Assembly: GCA_017619295.1 (NCBI GenBank) | Contig: JAFZSQ010000036.1 | Location: forward strand, 1 to 64,000 | Direction: 5' to 3' | DNA from: Lachnospiraceae bacterium | GTDB lineage: Bacteria; Bacillota; Clostridia; Lachnospirales; Lachnospiraceae | DNA: 64,000 nt | In this document: piece after piece, positions 56,336 through 64,000 of the stretch | How the letters are laid out: each line of letters begins with the position of its first letter | How positions within the stretch are numbered: position 1 is the first letter of the stretch | Position numbers and translations under genes: made by a program | Notes under the pieces: model-generated | Database searches by the model: none | What the model was told of the DNA's origin: nothing | What the model saw: only the letters and a program-made list of their open reading frames with translations

Positions 56336-56463
56336 GCTTCCTTCCCTGCTTGATTACTCCGAAATCCGGGGCGGGGATGGGGGTCAAGGATGCGAAGCAC
56401 CCTTGTGGCTTGTCCTTGAGGCCCATCGCCTCCACGGATACAATTCCCCGGCAGGGAAGGAAA
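56336..56463. repeat. Second long fold before dnaE
   Basis: TTCCTTCCCTGC (56338-56349) is the exact reverse complement of 56451-56462. Within the 101-base interior, GATGGGGGTCAAGGA (56376-56390) pairs with 56413-56427 at 13 of 15 positions, and CCGGGG (56366-56371) can pair with CCCCGG (56446-56451). Base composition is G/C-rich compared with the flanks. It may be a structured RNA or part of the same mobile remnant as the neighbouring block. The - strand is open across 56092-56400 but the encoded sequence does not look like a protein. Confidence 0.6.
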
Positions 56464-56503
56464 GAAATTATACTACAAATTCAATCTAATCTTCCTCGAT
56501 TTA

Positions 56504-56512
56504 TGATAGAAT
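56504..56512 (+). promoter_or_regulatory. Extended -10 promoter for dnaE
   Basis: TGA-TAGAAT (56504-56512) is an extended -10 box 29 bases before the dnaE start. The -35 region is weak. Confidence 0.5.
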
Positions 56513-56540
56513 AATAAGGAGCGAACAAGGGAGGTTATAA

Positions 56541-59500
56541 ATGGCTTTCACTCATCTTCACGTCCATACGGAATACAGTCTTTTGGACGGCTCCAACAAG
56601 ATAAAAGAATATGTGAAAAGAGTTAAAGAGCTGGGCATGACCGCTGCGGCCATAACCGATCACGGCGTAATGTACGGTGTTATAGACTTCTATAAAGCGG
56701 CGAAGGAAGAGGGCATTAAGCCTATTCTTGGCTGTGAGGTTTATGTTGCCCCTAACTCCCGATTCGACAAGGAATTAACCGGTGGTGAGGACAGATATTA
56801 CCACCTCATTTTGCTTGCTGAGAATAACACGGGCTACTCCAACCTTATGAAGATTGTCAGCCGCGGTTTTACCGAGGGCTTTTATTACAGACCAAGGGTT
56901 GACATGGAGGTTCTTCGTGAATTCCACGAGGGAATCATCTGCTGCAGCGCCTGTCTTCAGGGTGAGGTCCAGAGAAACATCATGAAGGGTCTTAAGGATG
57001 AGGCTGAGAAATCTGCTCTTAAATACCTTGAGTGCTTCGGTGAAGGAAACTATTTCCTTGAGTTACAGGACCACGGAATTCCCGAGCAGCAGCTTGTTAA
57101 CATGGAACTTATGAAGATGTCCGAGAAACTGGGCATTCCTCTTGTTGCTACAAACGACGTTCACTACACTAACGCTTCCGACGTTGATTCCCACGACATT
57201 CTTCTTTGCATACAGACAGGCAAGAGAGTAACCGACGAAGACAGACTTCGCTATGAAGGCGGACAGTTCTACATAAAGAGCGAAGAGGAGATGCGTAAGC
57301 TTTTTCCTTATGCGCAGGAAGCAATTGATAATACCCAGAAGATTGCGGACAGATGTAACGTTGAAATTGAATTTGGCGTTACAAAGCTTCCTAAATTTGA
57401 TGTGCCGGAAGGCTACGATTCCTGGACTTATCTAAACAAGCTTTGTAATGACGGTCTTGCTGAAAGATACGGAGATCCCAATAAACCTGCGGGAACCACA
57501 GGCATGACACTTAAGGAGCGTCTTGATTACGAGCTTGGCGTCATCCGGAAGATGGGTTACGTTGACTACTTCCTTATTGTGTGGGACTTCATCAATTACT
57601 CCAGAGAGAACGGAATTCCCGTCGGCCCCGGACGAGGCAGTGCTGCGGGAAGTATCGTTTCGTATACTTTGCACATAACAAACATTGACCCCATCCGCTA
57701 CAGCCTCCTTTTTGAGCGTTTCCTTAATCCTGAGCGTGTATCCATGCCCGATATCGATATTGACTTCTGCTTCGAAAGAAGGCAGGAGGTTATCGATTAT
57801 GTAGGCAGAAAATACGGCAAGGACAAGGTGGTTCAGATTGTCACCTTCGGTACCATGGCGGCAAAGGGTGTTATAAGGGATGTGGGACGCGCCCTTGATT
57901 TACCCTATGCTTTTTGCGATTCCGTAGCCAAGATGATTCCAAACGAGCTAAACATCACCATCGACAAGGCTCTCCAGATGAATCCTGAACTCAGAAAGGC
58001 CTACGAATCTGACCCTCAGTGCAAGACCTTAATCGACATGGGAAGACGTCTTGAGGGACTTCCCAGACATACATCCATGCACGCAGCCGGCGTCGTTATC
58101 TGCCAGAAGCCTGCAGATGAATTTGTGCCTTTATCAAGGGGGTCTGACGGCTCCATAACAACTCAGTTCACCATGACCACCATCGAGGAACTGGGCTTAC
58201 TTAAGATGGATTTCCTGGGTCTTAGAACCCTTACAGTCATAAAGAACGCAGTGGACCTTATTAAGAAGGACTGTGGCGTAGACATTGACGTAGACAACAT
58301 TAACTACGACGATAAGAAGATTTTTGATTACATCGGTTCAGGCAAAACCGAAGGTATCTTCCAGCTTGAATCGTCGGGTATGAAGAGCTTCATGAAGGAA
58401 TTAAAGCCCGAATCTTTAGAGGACGTTATTGCGGGAATTTCCCTTTATCGTCCCGGCCCCATGGACTTCATTCCCAAATACATTAAGGGCAAGAACAACC
58501 ACGAGGACATTACCTACCTTTGTCCCGAACTGGAGCCCATTCTTTCACCCACCTACGGCTGTATCGTTTACCAGGAGCAGGTTATGCAGATCGTTCGAGA
58601 CCTGGGCGGTTATACCCTTGGTCGAAGCGATCTTGTTCGCCGTGCCATGAGTAAAAAGAAGCAGCACGTAATGGAAGTTGAGAGGGAGAACTTTGTCCAC
58701 GGTAATGCAGAGGAGAATGTTCCCGGCTGTATTTCCAAGGGAATCGATGAGAAAGTTGCCAGCGAAATCTACGATGAGATGATGGATTTTGCCAAGTACG
58801 CATTCAATAAATCCCATGCGGCCTGCTATGCGGTGGTGGCTTACCAGACAGCTTACTTAAAGTTCTACTATCCCGTTGAATTCATGGCGGCCCTTATTAC
58901 ATCCGTAATAGATAATGCCAAGAAGGTTTCTGAGTATATCCTGGTTTGCAGAAACATGGGTATTCAGATCCTTCCTCCTGACATTAATGAGGGTGAGAGC
59001 GGATTCTCCGTTCAAAACGGTGCCATCAGATATGCCTTAACTGCCATAAAGGGTGTAGGTCGAAACATCATTGACGCGGTGGTTGAAGAGAGAAATCAAA
59101 GAGGTAAATTTACAACCATCAGAGATTTCTTAAATCGCATGAAGGATACCGAATTAAATAAGAGAAATGTGGAGAACTTCATTAAGGCCGGAGCCTTAGA
59201 CAGCTTAGAGGGCACCAGAAAGCAGTTTATGACTGTTTATGCCAGATTCATGGACGATATTGCCCAGACCGGAAAGAACACCTTAACGGGCCAGATAAGC
59301 CTCTTTGACGTGGTGGATGATGAGGCCAAGAAGGACTTTGAAATCAGAATGCCTGAGGTTGGTGAATATCCCAAGGAAATGATGCTTGCCTTTGAAAAAG
59401 AGGTTTTGGGCATCTACATTTCAGGCCACCCCATGGAAGAGTACATGGGTATCTGGAACAAGTACAAGACCGCCTCCAGCGCAGACTTCCTTCTTGATGA

Positions 59501-60011
59501 GGAAACCGGCGCCACATCCTTAATGGAAAATGAGAGTAAGACCATCGGCGGAATCATAGCGGCCAAAACCGTTAAGTACACAAAGAATGACAAGATTATG
59601 GCCTTCCTTACAATAGAAGATATTTTAGGAACAGTAGAAGTAATCGTTTTTCCCAAGCAGTATGATGTGTTTGGGCAGTACTTAAATGAGGACGCCAAGG
59701 TGTTTATCACGGGCCGTGTATCATTGGAGGATGAAAAGGACGGAAGACTCATTCTTGAGAAGCTTACTCCTTTTGAAAAAATCCCCAGAAATCTCTGGAT
59801 TCGCTTTAAGAACAAGGCTGACTACGAAGAGAAGATGCCCAAATTAAGCGATATTCTAAAGGACTCCGAGGGAATCGACAAGGTAAATATTTATCTTGAT
59901 GAGGAAAAACAGATGAGATCTCTCTCAAGAAGCCAGGACGTAAGAGCCGACGAAGAGCTTATGGAAAGCCTTCGAAATGCATTCGGTGAGGACAGCGTTA
60001 AACTGGTGTAG
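56541..60011 (+). CDS. dnaE: DNA polymerase III alpha subunit DnaE
   Basis: This replicative polymerase of 1156 residues has the N-terminal PHP domain (FTHLHVHTEYSLLDGSNKI) and the catalytic Asp motif PDIDIDFCFERRQEV. Further polymerase-core landmarks are GPGRGSAAGSIVSYTL, GLPRHTSMHAAGVVI and KYAFNKSHAACYAVVAYQ. An OB-fold (GGIIAAKTVKYTKNDKIMAFLTIED) lies near the C-terminus. In Firmicutes this is usually the lagging-strand or primer-extending polymerase alongside PolC. It has GGGAGG before its ATG, and pfkA follows, the order found in Bacillus and relatives. Confidence 0.96.
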   Translation: MAFTHLHVHTEYSLLDGSNKIKEYVKRVKELGMTAAAITDHGVMYGVIDFYKAAKEEGIKPILGCEVYVAPNSRFDKELTGGEDRYYHLILLAENNTGYSNLMKIVSRGFTEGFYYRPRVDMEVLREFHEGIICCSACLQGEVQRNIMKGLKDEAEKSALKYLECFGEGNYFLELQDHGIPEQQLVNMELMKMSEKLGIPLVATNDVHYTNASDVDSHDILLCIQTGKRVTDEDRLRYEGGQFYIKSEEEMRKLFPYAQEAIDNTQKIADRCNVEIEFGVTKLPKFDVPEGYDSWTYLNKLCNDGLAERYGDPNKPAGTTGMTLKERLDYELGVIRKMGYVDYFLIVWDFINYSRENGIPVGPGRGSAAGSIVSYTLHITNIDPIRYSLLFERFLNPERVSMPDIDIDFCFERRQEVIDYVGRKYGKDKVVQIVTFGTMAAKGVIRDVGRALDLPYAFCDSVAKMIPNELNITIDKALQMNPELRKAYESDPQCKTLIDMGRRLEGLPRHTSMHAAGVVICQKPADEFVPLSRGSDGSITTQFTMTTIEELGLLKMDFLGLRTLTVIKNAVDLIKKDCGVDIDVDNINYDDKKIFDYIGSGKTEGIFQLESSGMKSFMKELKPESLEDVIAGISLYRPGPMDFIPKYIKGKNNHEDITYLCPELEPILSPTYGCIVYQEQVMQIVRDLGGYTLGRSDLVRRAMSKKKQHVMEVERENFVHGNAEENVPGCISKGIDEKVASEIYDEMMDFAKYAFNKSHAACYAVVAYQTAYLKFYYPVEFMAALITSVIDNAKKVSEYILVCRNMGIQILPPDINEGESGFSVQNGAIRYALTAIKGVGRNIIDAVVEERNQRGKFTTIRDFLNRMKDTELNKRNVENFIKAGALDSLEGTRKQFMTVYARFMDDIAQTGKNTLTGQISLFDVVDDEAKKDFEIRMPEVGEYPKEMMLAFEKEVLGIYISGHPMEEYMGIWNKYKTASSADFLLDEETGATSLMENESKTIGGIIAAKTVKYTKNDKIMAFLTIEDILGTVEVIVFPKQYDVFGQYLNEDAKVFITGRVSLEDEKDGRLILEKLTPFEKIPRNLWIRFKNKADYEEKMPKLSDILKDSEGIDKVNIYLDEEKQMRSLSRSQDVRADEELMESLRNAFGEDSVKLV

Positions 60012-60014
60012 GGA

Positions 60015-60041
60015 TTGAAATTACGCTGTTTTTGATATAAA
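60015..60041 (+). promoter_or_regulatory. Candidate promoter for pfkA
   Basis: TTGAAA (60015-60020) and TGA-TATAAA (60033-60041) are spaced 15 bases between hexamers, slightly short, but the -10 box has the TG extension. It lies 44 bases before the pfkA start. Confidence 0.45.
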
Positions 60042-60084
60042 ATAATCACAAACTTAAACCCACGTACTCAAGGAGGCATACTAT

Positions 60085-61059
60085 ATGGCTAAAGAGATTA
60101 AGACGATAGGGGTTTTGACCAGCGGAGGCGATGCACCCGGAATGAACGCGGCTATTCGTGCCGTGGTTCGTAAATCCATTGATAATGGATTGAAGGTCAA
60201 AGGAATCAAGAAGGGTTATCAGGGACTTCTCAACGAAGAGATTATAGATATGGAAGCAAGAAGCGTTTCCGATATCATTCAACGAGGCGGCACCATTCTT
60301 GGAACAGCCCGTTGTATGGATTTCATGACAGAGGAAGGCCAGCAGAGAGGTTACGAAATCTGCAAGAAACACGGAATTGACGGCCTTGTTGTCATTGGCG
60401 GAGACGGTTCCTACAGAGGAGCACAGGCTCTTTCAAGACACGGAATCAACACCATCGGTATTCCCGGCACCATCGATCTTGATATCGCCTGCACCGATTA
60501 CACCATCGGTTTTGATACAGCCGTAAACACAGCAATGCAGGCTATTGATAAGGTCAGAGATACATCTTCATCCCACGAAAGATGCAGTATCATCGAAGTT
60601 ATGGGCAGAAATGCCGGATATATTGCATTATGGTGCGGCGTTGCCACAGGCGGAGATGATATACTTTTACCTGAGAAATATGATTACAACGAGCAGCAGA
60701 TAATCAACAACATTATCGCCAACCGTAAGAAGGGCAAGACCCACCACCTCATCATCAACGCTGAGGGAATCGGCCACTCAACTTCAATGGCGAGAAGAGT
60801 TGAGGCTGCCACAGGAATAGAGACAAGAGCAACAATCTTAGGATACATGCAGCGTGGCGGAAGTCCCACATGTAAGGACCGTTACTATGCATCCATCATG
60901 GGCTCCTATGCGGCAGACATTCTCTTTGAGGGAAAGACCAACAGAGTTGTTGGCTACAAGCACGGCGAGTTCACAGATTTCGACATCGAGGAAGCTTTGC
61001 AGATGCAGAAGGACATTCCTCCTTATCAGTACGAAATCAGTAAAGCTTTGGCAATCTAA
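60085..61059 (+). CDS. pfkA: ATP-dependent 6-phosphofructokinase
   Basis: This glycolytic enzyme phosphorylates fructose 6-phosphate. The N-terminal loop LTSGGDAPGMNAAIR and the ATP-specificity motif VIGGDGSYRGA (Gly at the position where PPi-dependent enzymes carry Asp) point to ATP use. The catalytic region PGTIDLDIACTDYTIGFDTA and the C-terminal MQRGGSPTCKDR follow. The 324-residue length is typical of bacterial PfkA. It has an AAGGAGG ribosome site and overlaps the next start by one base. Confidence 0.96.
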   Translation: MAKEIKTIGVLTSGGDAPGMNAAIRAVVRKSIDNGLKVKGIKKGYQGLLNEEIIDMEARSVSDIIQRGGTILGTARCMDFMTEEGQQRGYEICKKHGIDGLVVIGGDGSYRGAQALSRHGINTIGIPGTIDLDIACTDYTIGFDTAVNTAMQAIDKVRDTSSSHERCSIIEVMGRNAGYIALWCGVATGGDDILLPEKYDYNEQQIINNIIANRKKGKTHHLIINAEGIGHSTSMARRVEAATGIETRATILGYMQRGGSPTCKDRYYASIMGSYAADILFEGKTNRVVGYKHGEFTDFDIEEALQMQKDIPPYQYEISKALAI

Positions 61060-61877
61060 TGATTACAAGTACAGCAAACAAACAGGTTAAACAGATTTGC
61101 AACTGGATAAAGTCCGCAAAGGACAGAAAGAGCGATGAAGTCTTCATAGCGGAGGGGCGCAAGATGTTTATGGAAGCCCCGAAGGAATGGATAAAAGCTG
61201 TTTACGCATCGGAAACCTTCATTAAAGAAAATGAGGGAAATCCGGTGGGAGCAAGGCTTAAAGAATTCCTGACCGAGAGTGTGACTGATGAAGTTTTTAC
61301 CAAAATGTCTGACACCAGAACCCCTCAGGGGGTTCTTTGCGTTTTAAAAAGACCCGCTCACGACCTTTCTGAAATAACAGGCGGAAAGGCCCCTTTTATC
61401 ATGATTCTCGAGGACATTCAGGACCCCGGAAACCTTGGCACCATCGTACGTACCGCCGAGGGAGCGGGAGTTACGGGAATCATTATGAGTGAAGGATGTG
61501 TTGACATTTTTAACCCCAAAACCATCCGTTCCACCATGGGCTCCATTTATCGCATGCCCTTCGTTTACGTTTCGGACGTGGTTAAGGTGGTTAAGGATTT
61601 AAATGGCAAAAACATAACAACCTACGCAGCCCACCTTAAGGGCGAAGAACCCTACCACGCTTTCGACTACAGGAAGCCCACAGCCTTTCTAATAGGAAAT
61701 GAAGGCAACGGTTTAAGCGACGAAATTACTGAAGCCGCAAAGGTTTTCTTAAGGATTCCCATGGAGGGAGAGGTGGAGAGCTTAAACGCAGCCATCGCAT
61801 CGGCGGTTCTCATGTATGAGGCCCACAGACAAAGAACAACTCTTAAATGTTTATACGATACATTACAAAGACCATAA
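61059..61877 (+). CDS. SpoU/TrmH-family RNA 2'-O-methyltransferase
   Basis: This SPOUT-fold enzyme methylates a ribose in rRNA or tRNA. The 272-residue protein has an N-terminal RNA-binding segment (ITSTANKQVKQICNWI). The C-terminal knotted domain carries LEDIQDPGNLGTIVRTA, STMGSIYRMPF and LIGNEGNGLSDE, ending with VESLNAAIASAVLMYE. It overlaps pfkA by one base and has no clear ribosome site, so it depends on pfkA translation. The target base cannot be read from sequence. Confidence 0.9.
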   Translation: MITSTANKQVKQICNWIKSAKDRKSDEVFIAEGRKMFMEAPKEWIKAVYASETFIKENEGNPVGARLKEFLTESVTDEVFTKMSDTRTPQGVLCVLKRPAHDLSEITGGKAPFIMILEDIQDPGNLGTIVRTAEGAGVTGIIMSEGCVDIFNPKTIRSTMGSIYRMPFVYVSDVVKVVKDLNGKNITTYAAHLKGEEPYHAFDYRKPTAFLIGNEGNGLSDEITEAAKVFLRIPMEGEVESLNAAIASAVLMYEAHRQRTTLKCLYDTLQRP

Positions 61878-61889
61878 GGGGGTAATGAA

Positions 61890-62690
61890 ATGACTATTGG
61901 ATTTATCGGACTTGGAAATATGGCTACGGCTATCATCGGAGGAATGCTCAAAGAGCAGATCTGCGAGCCTAAAGACATCATAGGCTACGCAAGAACCGAG
62001 GAGTCAAGACAGAGAGCCAGCCTTACTTTTGATATAAAGATTGCACTTGATAACATGGAGGTTGCAGAGGAGAGTGATGTGCTTTTTCTCGCAATCAAAC
62101 CCCAGATGTTTGACACAGTTCTTCCCGACATTAGGGATTCAGTTAAAGAAAATGCCATAATCGTAAGCATCGCAGCAGGCAAAAGCATCGCGTATCTCGA
62201 AAACGCATTTAAGCCCGGAACAAAGATTGTTCGCTGTATGCCAAATACCCCCGCACTTGTTGGCGAGGGCTGTACCGGTGTAAGCCTTAATGATGACGTT
62301 AACGCAGATGATGTGAAGACGGTTATGAACATTTTAAACTGCTTCGGAAAAGCGGAACTGGTATCCGAATCCATGATGGATGCCGTTGTTGCCGTAAGCG
62401 GAAGCTCACCTGCCTATGTTTTCATGTTCATTGAAGCCATGGCAGACGGCGCGGTAAAAGCAGGCCTTCCCAGAGACAAGGCTTACGCTTTTGCAGCCCA
62501 GACAGTTCTTGGTTCGGCGAAGATGGTTCTTGAGACAGGAAAGCATCCCGCAGAGCTTAAGGACATGGTATGCTCACCCGGAGGAACCACCATCGAGGCA
62601 GTGAAGGTCCTTGAAGAAAAAGGTTTCAGAGGCGCCATTGAAGATGCTATGGAAGCTTGTGTAAAGCGCAACAGAGAGCTTGGAGCATAG
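61890..62690 (+). CDS. proC: Pyrroline-5-carboxylate reductase
   Basis: This enzyme makes proline from pyrroline-5-carboxylate with NAD(P)H. The N-terminal Rossmann motif IGFIGLGNMATAIIGGML and the core CMPNTPALVGEG are present. VSGSSPAYVFMFIEAM and the C-terminal MVCSPGGTTIEAV signature follow. The 266-residue length is normal. It follows the methyltransferase by 12 bases with AAGGGGG upstream. Confidence 0.95.
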   Translation: MTIGFIGLGNMATAIIGGMLKEQICEPKDIIGYARTEESRQRASLTFDIKIALDNMEVAEESDVLFLAIKPQMFDTVLPDIRDSVKENAIIVSIAAGKSIAYLENAFKPGTKIVRCMPNTPALVGEGCTGVSLNDDVNADDVKTVMNILNCFGKAELVSESMMDAVVAVSGSSPAYVFMFIEAMADGAVKAGLPRDKAYAFAAQTVLGSAKMVLETGKHPAELKDMVCSPGGTTIEAVKVLEEKGFRGAIEDAMEACVKRNRELGA

Positions 62691-62698
62691 GGCGTAAC

Positions 62699-62727
62699 TT
62701 GACATAACTTGGCGCAGTTGCTATATT
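62699..62727 (+). promoter_or_regulatory. Consensus promoter for the SleB-type hydrolase
   Basis: A perfect TTGACA (62699-62704) and TATATT (62722-62727) are exactly 17 bases apart. This is the best promoter match in the window. It begins eight bases after the proC stop and would give a leader of about 40 bases. Confidence 0.8.
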
Positions 62728-62773
62728 ACACTTGTAATAAATTTGTAACTTTTTTCCTATAGGGAGGAATACT

Positions 62774-63856
62774 ATGTTAACAAAAGGCAATAAACGGTTT
62801 GCCTTTTGGGCTTTTTTATGCTTATTAATTCTTGTATGCCCAAAGATGACCGTCAAAGCCGAATATAGCAGACTTCACCTGGATCCTTTTAACGGCGGTG
62901 TGGCATCCATTATCGACCCCAGTGTTTTGCAGGCGGATGATGAGGTGACGGAAACCTTAAGGTCGGTTGAAATTGCCGACGTGGCACCGGAAGAGGAATC
63001 AAACCTGGTGATGGCTAACGTGCAGAGCGTTCTCAACGTAAGAGAAGCCCCCGATGTTGAAAGCAACAAGCTGGGACTTTTATATAAAGACTGCGGTGGA
63101 ACCATTGTTGAGAGAGGTGACGGCTGGACCAAGATTAAGACCGGTAACCTTATCGGATGGTGCAGCAACGACTACCTTTTCTTTGGCGAAGAGGCCAACA
63201 AGGTAGCCAACGATGTGGGTACAACCCTTGCAAGCGGTAAGAGCGGTGCCTACAGATTAAGAAGAGAGCCTGCCGACGAAGCTGAAATTTTAGGCTTTGT
63301 ACCTAAAGGTGAGGAGCTTGAGGTAGTTGGTATATCCGAGGACAACTGGGTATGCGTGGACTACGAAGGCGAGAACGGATACGTACCCTACGACGCGGTA
63401 TCCATAAGATTCGTAATTGACCATGGTGAGACCATGGATGAAATAAAGGCCAGAGAGAAGGCCGAGAGAGAGGCCAAGAAGGCCCTTATCACCAACTACG
63501 GTGCAGCAACTGTAGGAGCAGACGACACAATGCTTCTTGCAGCCCTCATTCAGTGTGAGGCCGGTGGTGAGAGCTACGAGGGTCAGCTTGCGGTTGGTGC
63601 GGTTGTTATGAACCGTGTTCGTTCGGCAGCTTATCCCGACAATGTATACGGCGTTATCTATGCATCCGGTCAGTTCACACCTGCGGCAGCAGGAAAGGTT
63701 GACCAGGTATACTTATCCGGTCGAATCAGAGAGAGCTGCATTAAGGCAGCTGAGGAGGCTATTGCCGGCAACACAAACGTGGGAGCCGCATGCCACTTCA
63801 GAAGAGACAACGGTACAAGAGACGGCGTAGTAATCGGACACCACGTATTCTTCTAA
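62774..63856 (+). CDS. SH3-domain cell-wall hydrolase (SleB/Hydrolase_2 type)
   Basis: This 360-residue secreted protein has an N-terminal signal or membrane helix (FAFWAFLCLLILVCPKMTVKA). Two bacterial SH3 domains follow (NVQSVLNVREAPDVESNKLG near 80-140, and GAYRLRREPADEAEI near 155-215). A Lys/Glu-rich helix precedes the C-terminal SleB-like hydrolase domain (LLAALIQCEAGGESYEGQLAVGAVVMNRV...GACHFRRDN). SleB-type enzymes cleave peptidoglycan in spores or growing walls. A very good promoter stands in front. Confidence 0.9.
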   Translation: MLTKGNKRFAFWAFLCLLILVCPKMTVKAEYSRLHLDPFNGGVASIIDPSVLQADDEVTETLRSVEIADVAPEEESNLVMANVQSVLNVREAPDVESNKLGLLYKDCGGTIVERGDGWTKIKTGNLIGWCSNDYLFFGEEANKVANDVGTTLASGKSGAYRLRREPADEAEILGFVPKGEELEVVGISEDNWVCVDYEGENGYVPYDAVSIRFVIDHGETMDEIKAREKAEREAKKALITNYGAATVGADDTMLLAALIQCEAGGESYEGQLAVGAVVMNRVRSAAYPDNVYGVIYASGQFTPAAAGKVDQVYLSGRIRESCIKAAEEAIAGNTNVGAACHFRRDNGTRDGVVIGHHVFF

Positions 63857-63898
63857 GATGTTTTTTGGAGTATAAACATAGACGAAAGGGTAGCAGAA

Positions 63899-64000
63899 AT
63901 GAACTTAAAGGGAAGGGATTTCCTCAAATTATTGGATTTCACACCGGAAGAGATACTCTATCTTTTGGATCTGGCAGCAGACCTTAAAGATAAGAAGAAA
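63899..64000 (+). CDS. argF: Ornithine carbamoyltransferase (partial, N-terminus)
   Basis: The first 34 codons run to the window edge. The peptide begins [19 protein letters not shown] and continues [10 protein letters not shown], the typical start of ornithine carbamoyltransferase, which makes citrulline from ornithine and carbamoyl phosphate. GAAAGGG lies upstream of the ATG. The catalytic motifs lie beyond the window. Confidence 0.82.
   Translation, partial: MNLKGRDFLKLLDFTPEEILYLLDLAADLKDKKK

Noticed and set aside
56092..56400. 102-codon open frame on the - strand in the gap before dnaE
   Set aside because: It runs through the inverted-repeat arms, has no ribosome site, and encodes an uneven Cys/Tyr/Phe-rich sequence without recognisable domains. 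The DNA there is better explained by the repeats.
62695..62715. TTGACATAAC near 62699 as another copy of the GTTGACATAAC repeat
   Set aside because: The shared bases are just the consensus -35 box plus AT-rich sequence; no partner repeat is nearby.

Overview
The window looks like chromosomal DNA of a motile, polysaccharide-producing Gram-positive anaerobe of the class Clostridia, most likely the family Lachnospiraceae. I base this on the mbl-flhO-flhP order, the SAM-I and guanine riboswitches, the DUF3048 and divergent-PAP2 proteins, the Ddh route to lysine, the cortex-hydrolase-like SleB protein, and near-universal AGGAGG-type ribosome binding sites. The family assignment is inference from protein style; no 16S or tRNA gene is present. 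About 61 genes are packed tightly, almost all on the + strand. Only two genes (a divergent-PAP2 protein and an EamA exporter) are on the - strand.

Layout. 1-4.9 kb: excision repair genes uvrB-uvrA, preceded by a perfect hairpin at the left edge. 5-8.2 kb: an MreB/Mbl-type protein followed by flagellar rod/hook genes (FlgF-like, FlgG, rod-binding protein) and a terminator. 8.2-11.6 kb: recD2, comF and a YvyF-type flagellar regulator. 11.6-15.3 kb: two unrecognised membrane proteins, then the c-di-AMP synthase cdaA and its partner cdaR. 15.3-19.5 kb: HPr, a long-type 2-isopropylmalate synthase, a dTDP-4-dehydrorhamnose reductase and a DUF3048 lipoprotein. 20-33 kb: an exopolysaccharide/capsule locus. 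It makes GDP-fucose and GDP-mannose (manC, gmd, fcl) and encodes four glycosyl or sugar-phosphate transferases, two GT-C-like membrane systems, a Wzz-like protein, an EpsG/Wzy-like polymerase and a tyrosine-type phosphatase. 33-39 kb: xpt, then a guanine riboswitch with its terminator in front of a four-gene BMP-type nucleoside ABC importer. 39-45.7 kb: an NlpC/P60 peptidase, a second DUF3048 lipoprotein, ddh-lysA and an HD-GYP-like protein.

45.7-51.4 kb: an EamA/LysR divergent pair, an orphan HPt protein, a 57-residue eight-cysteine protein, a coiled-coil membrane protein, a UDPGP-type nucleotidyltransferase, a small alarmone synthetase and another membrane coiled-coil protein. 51.4-55.9 kb: a LysM-G5-M23 cell-wall peptidase, murA, then a SAM-I riboswitch and metK. 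55.9-56.5 kb: a 640-base gene-free stretch, which is the oddest DNA here. It holds a 297-bp block bounded by a perfect 16-bp inverted repeat with several nested stems inside, followed by a second, separate long fold. 56.5-64 kb: dnaE, pfkA, a SpoU-type RNA methyltransferase, proC, an SH3-SleB hydrolase and the first 34 codons of argF.

The genes fall into a few themes: envelope building (Mbl, MurA, M23/NlpC/SleB hydrolases, EPS locus), signalling by small nucleotides (c-di-AMP, ppGpp, probably c-di-GMP), and RNA-level control (guanine and SAM riboswitches). Nothing resembles a defence island, CRISPR array or prophage. The best candidates for undescribed biology are the folded repeat block at 55980-56463, the HPt/Cys-rich/membrane cassette at 47681-48668, and the split GT-C-like protein at 25762-27549.
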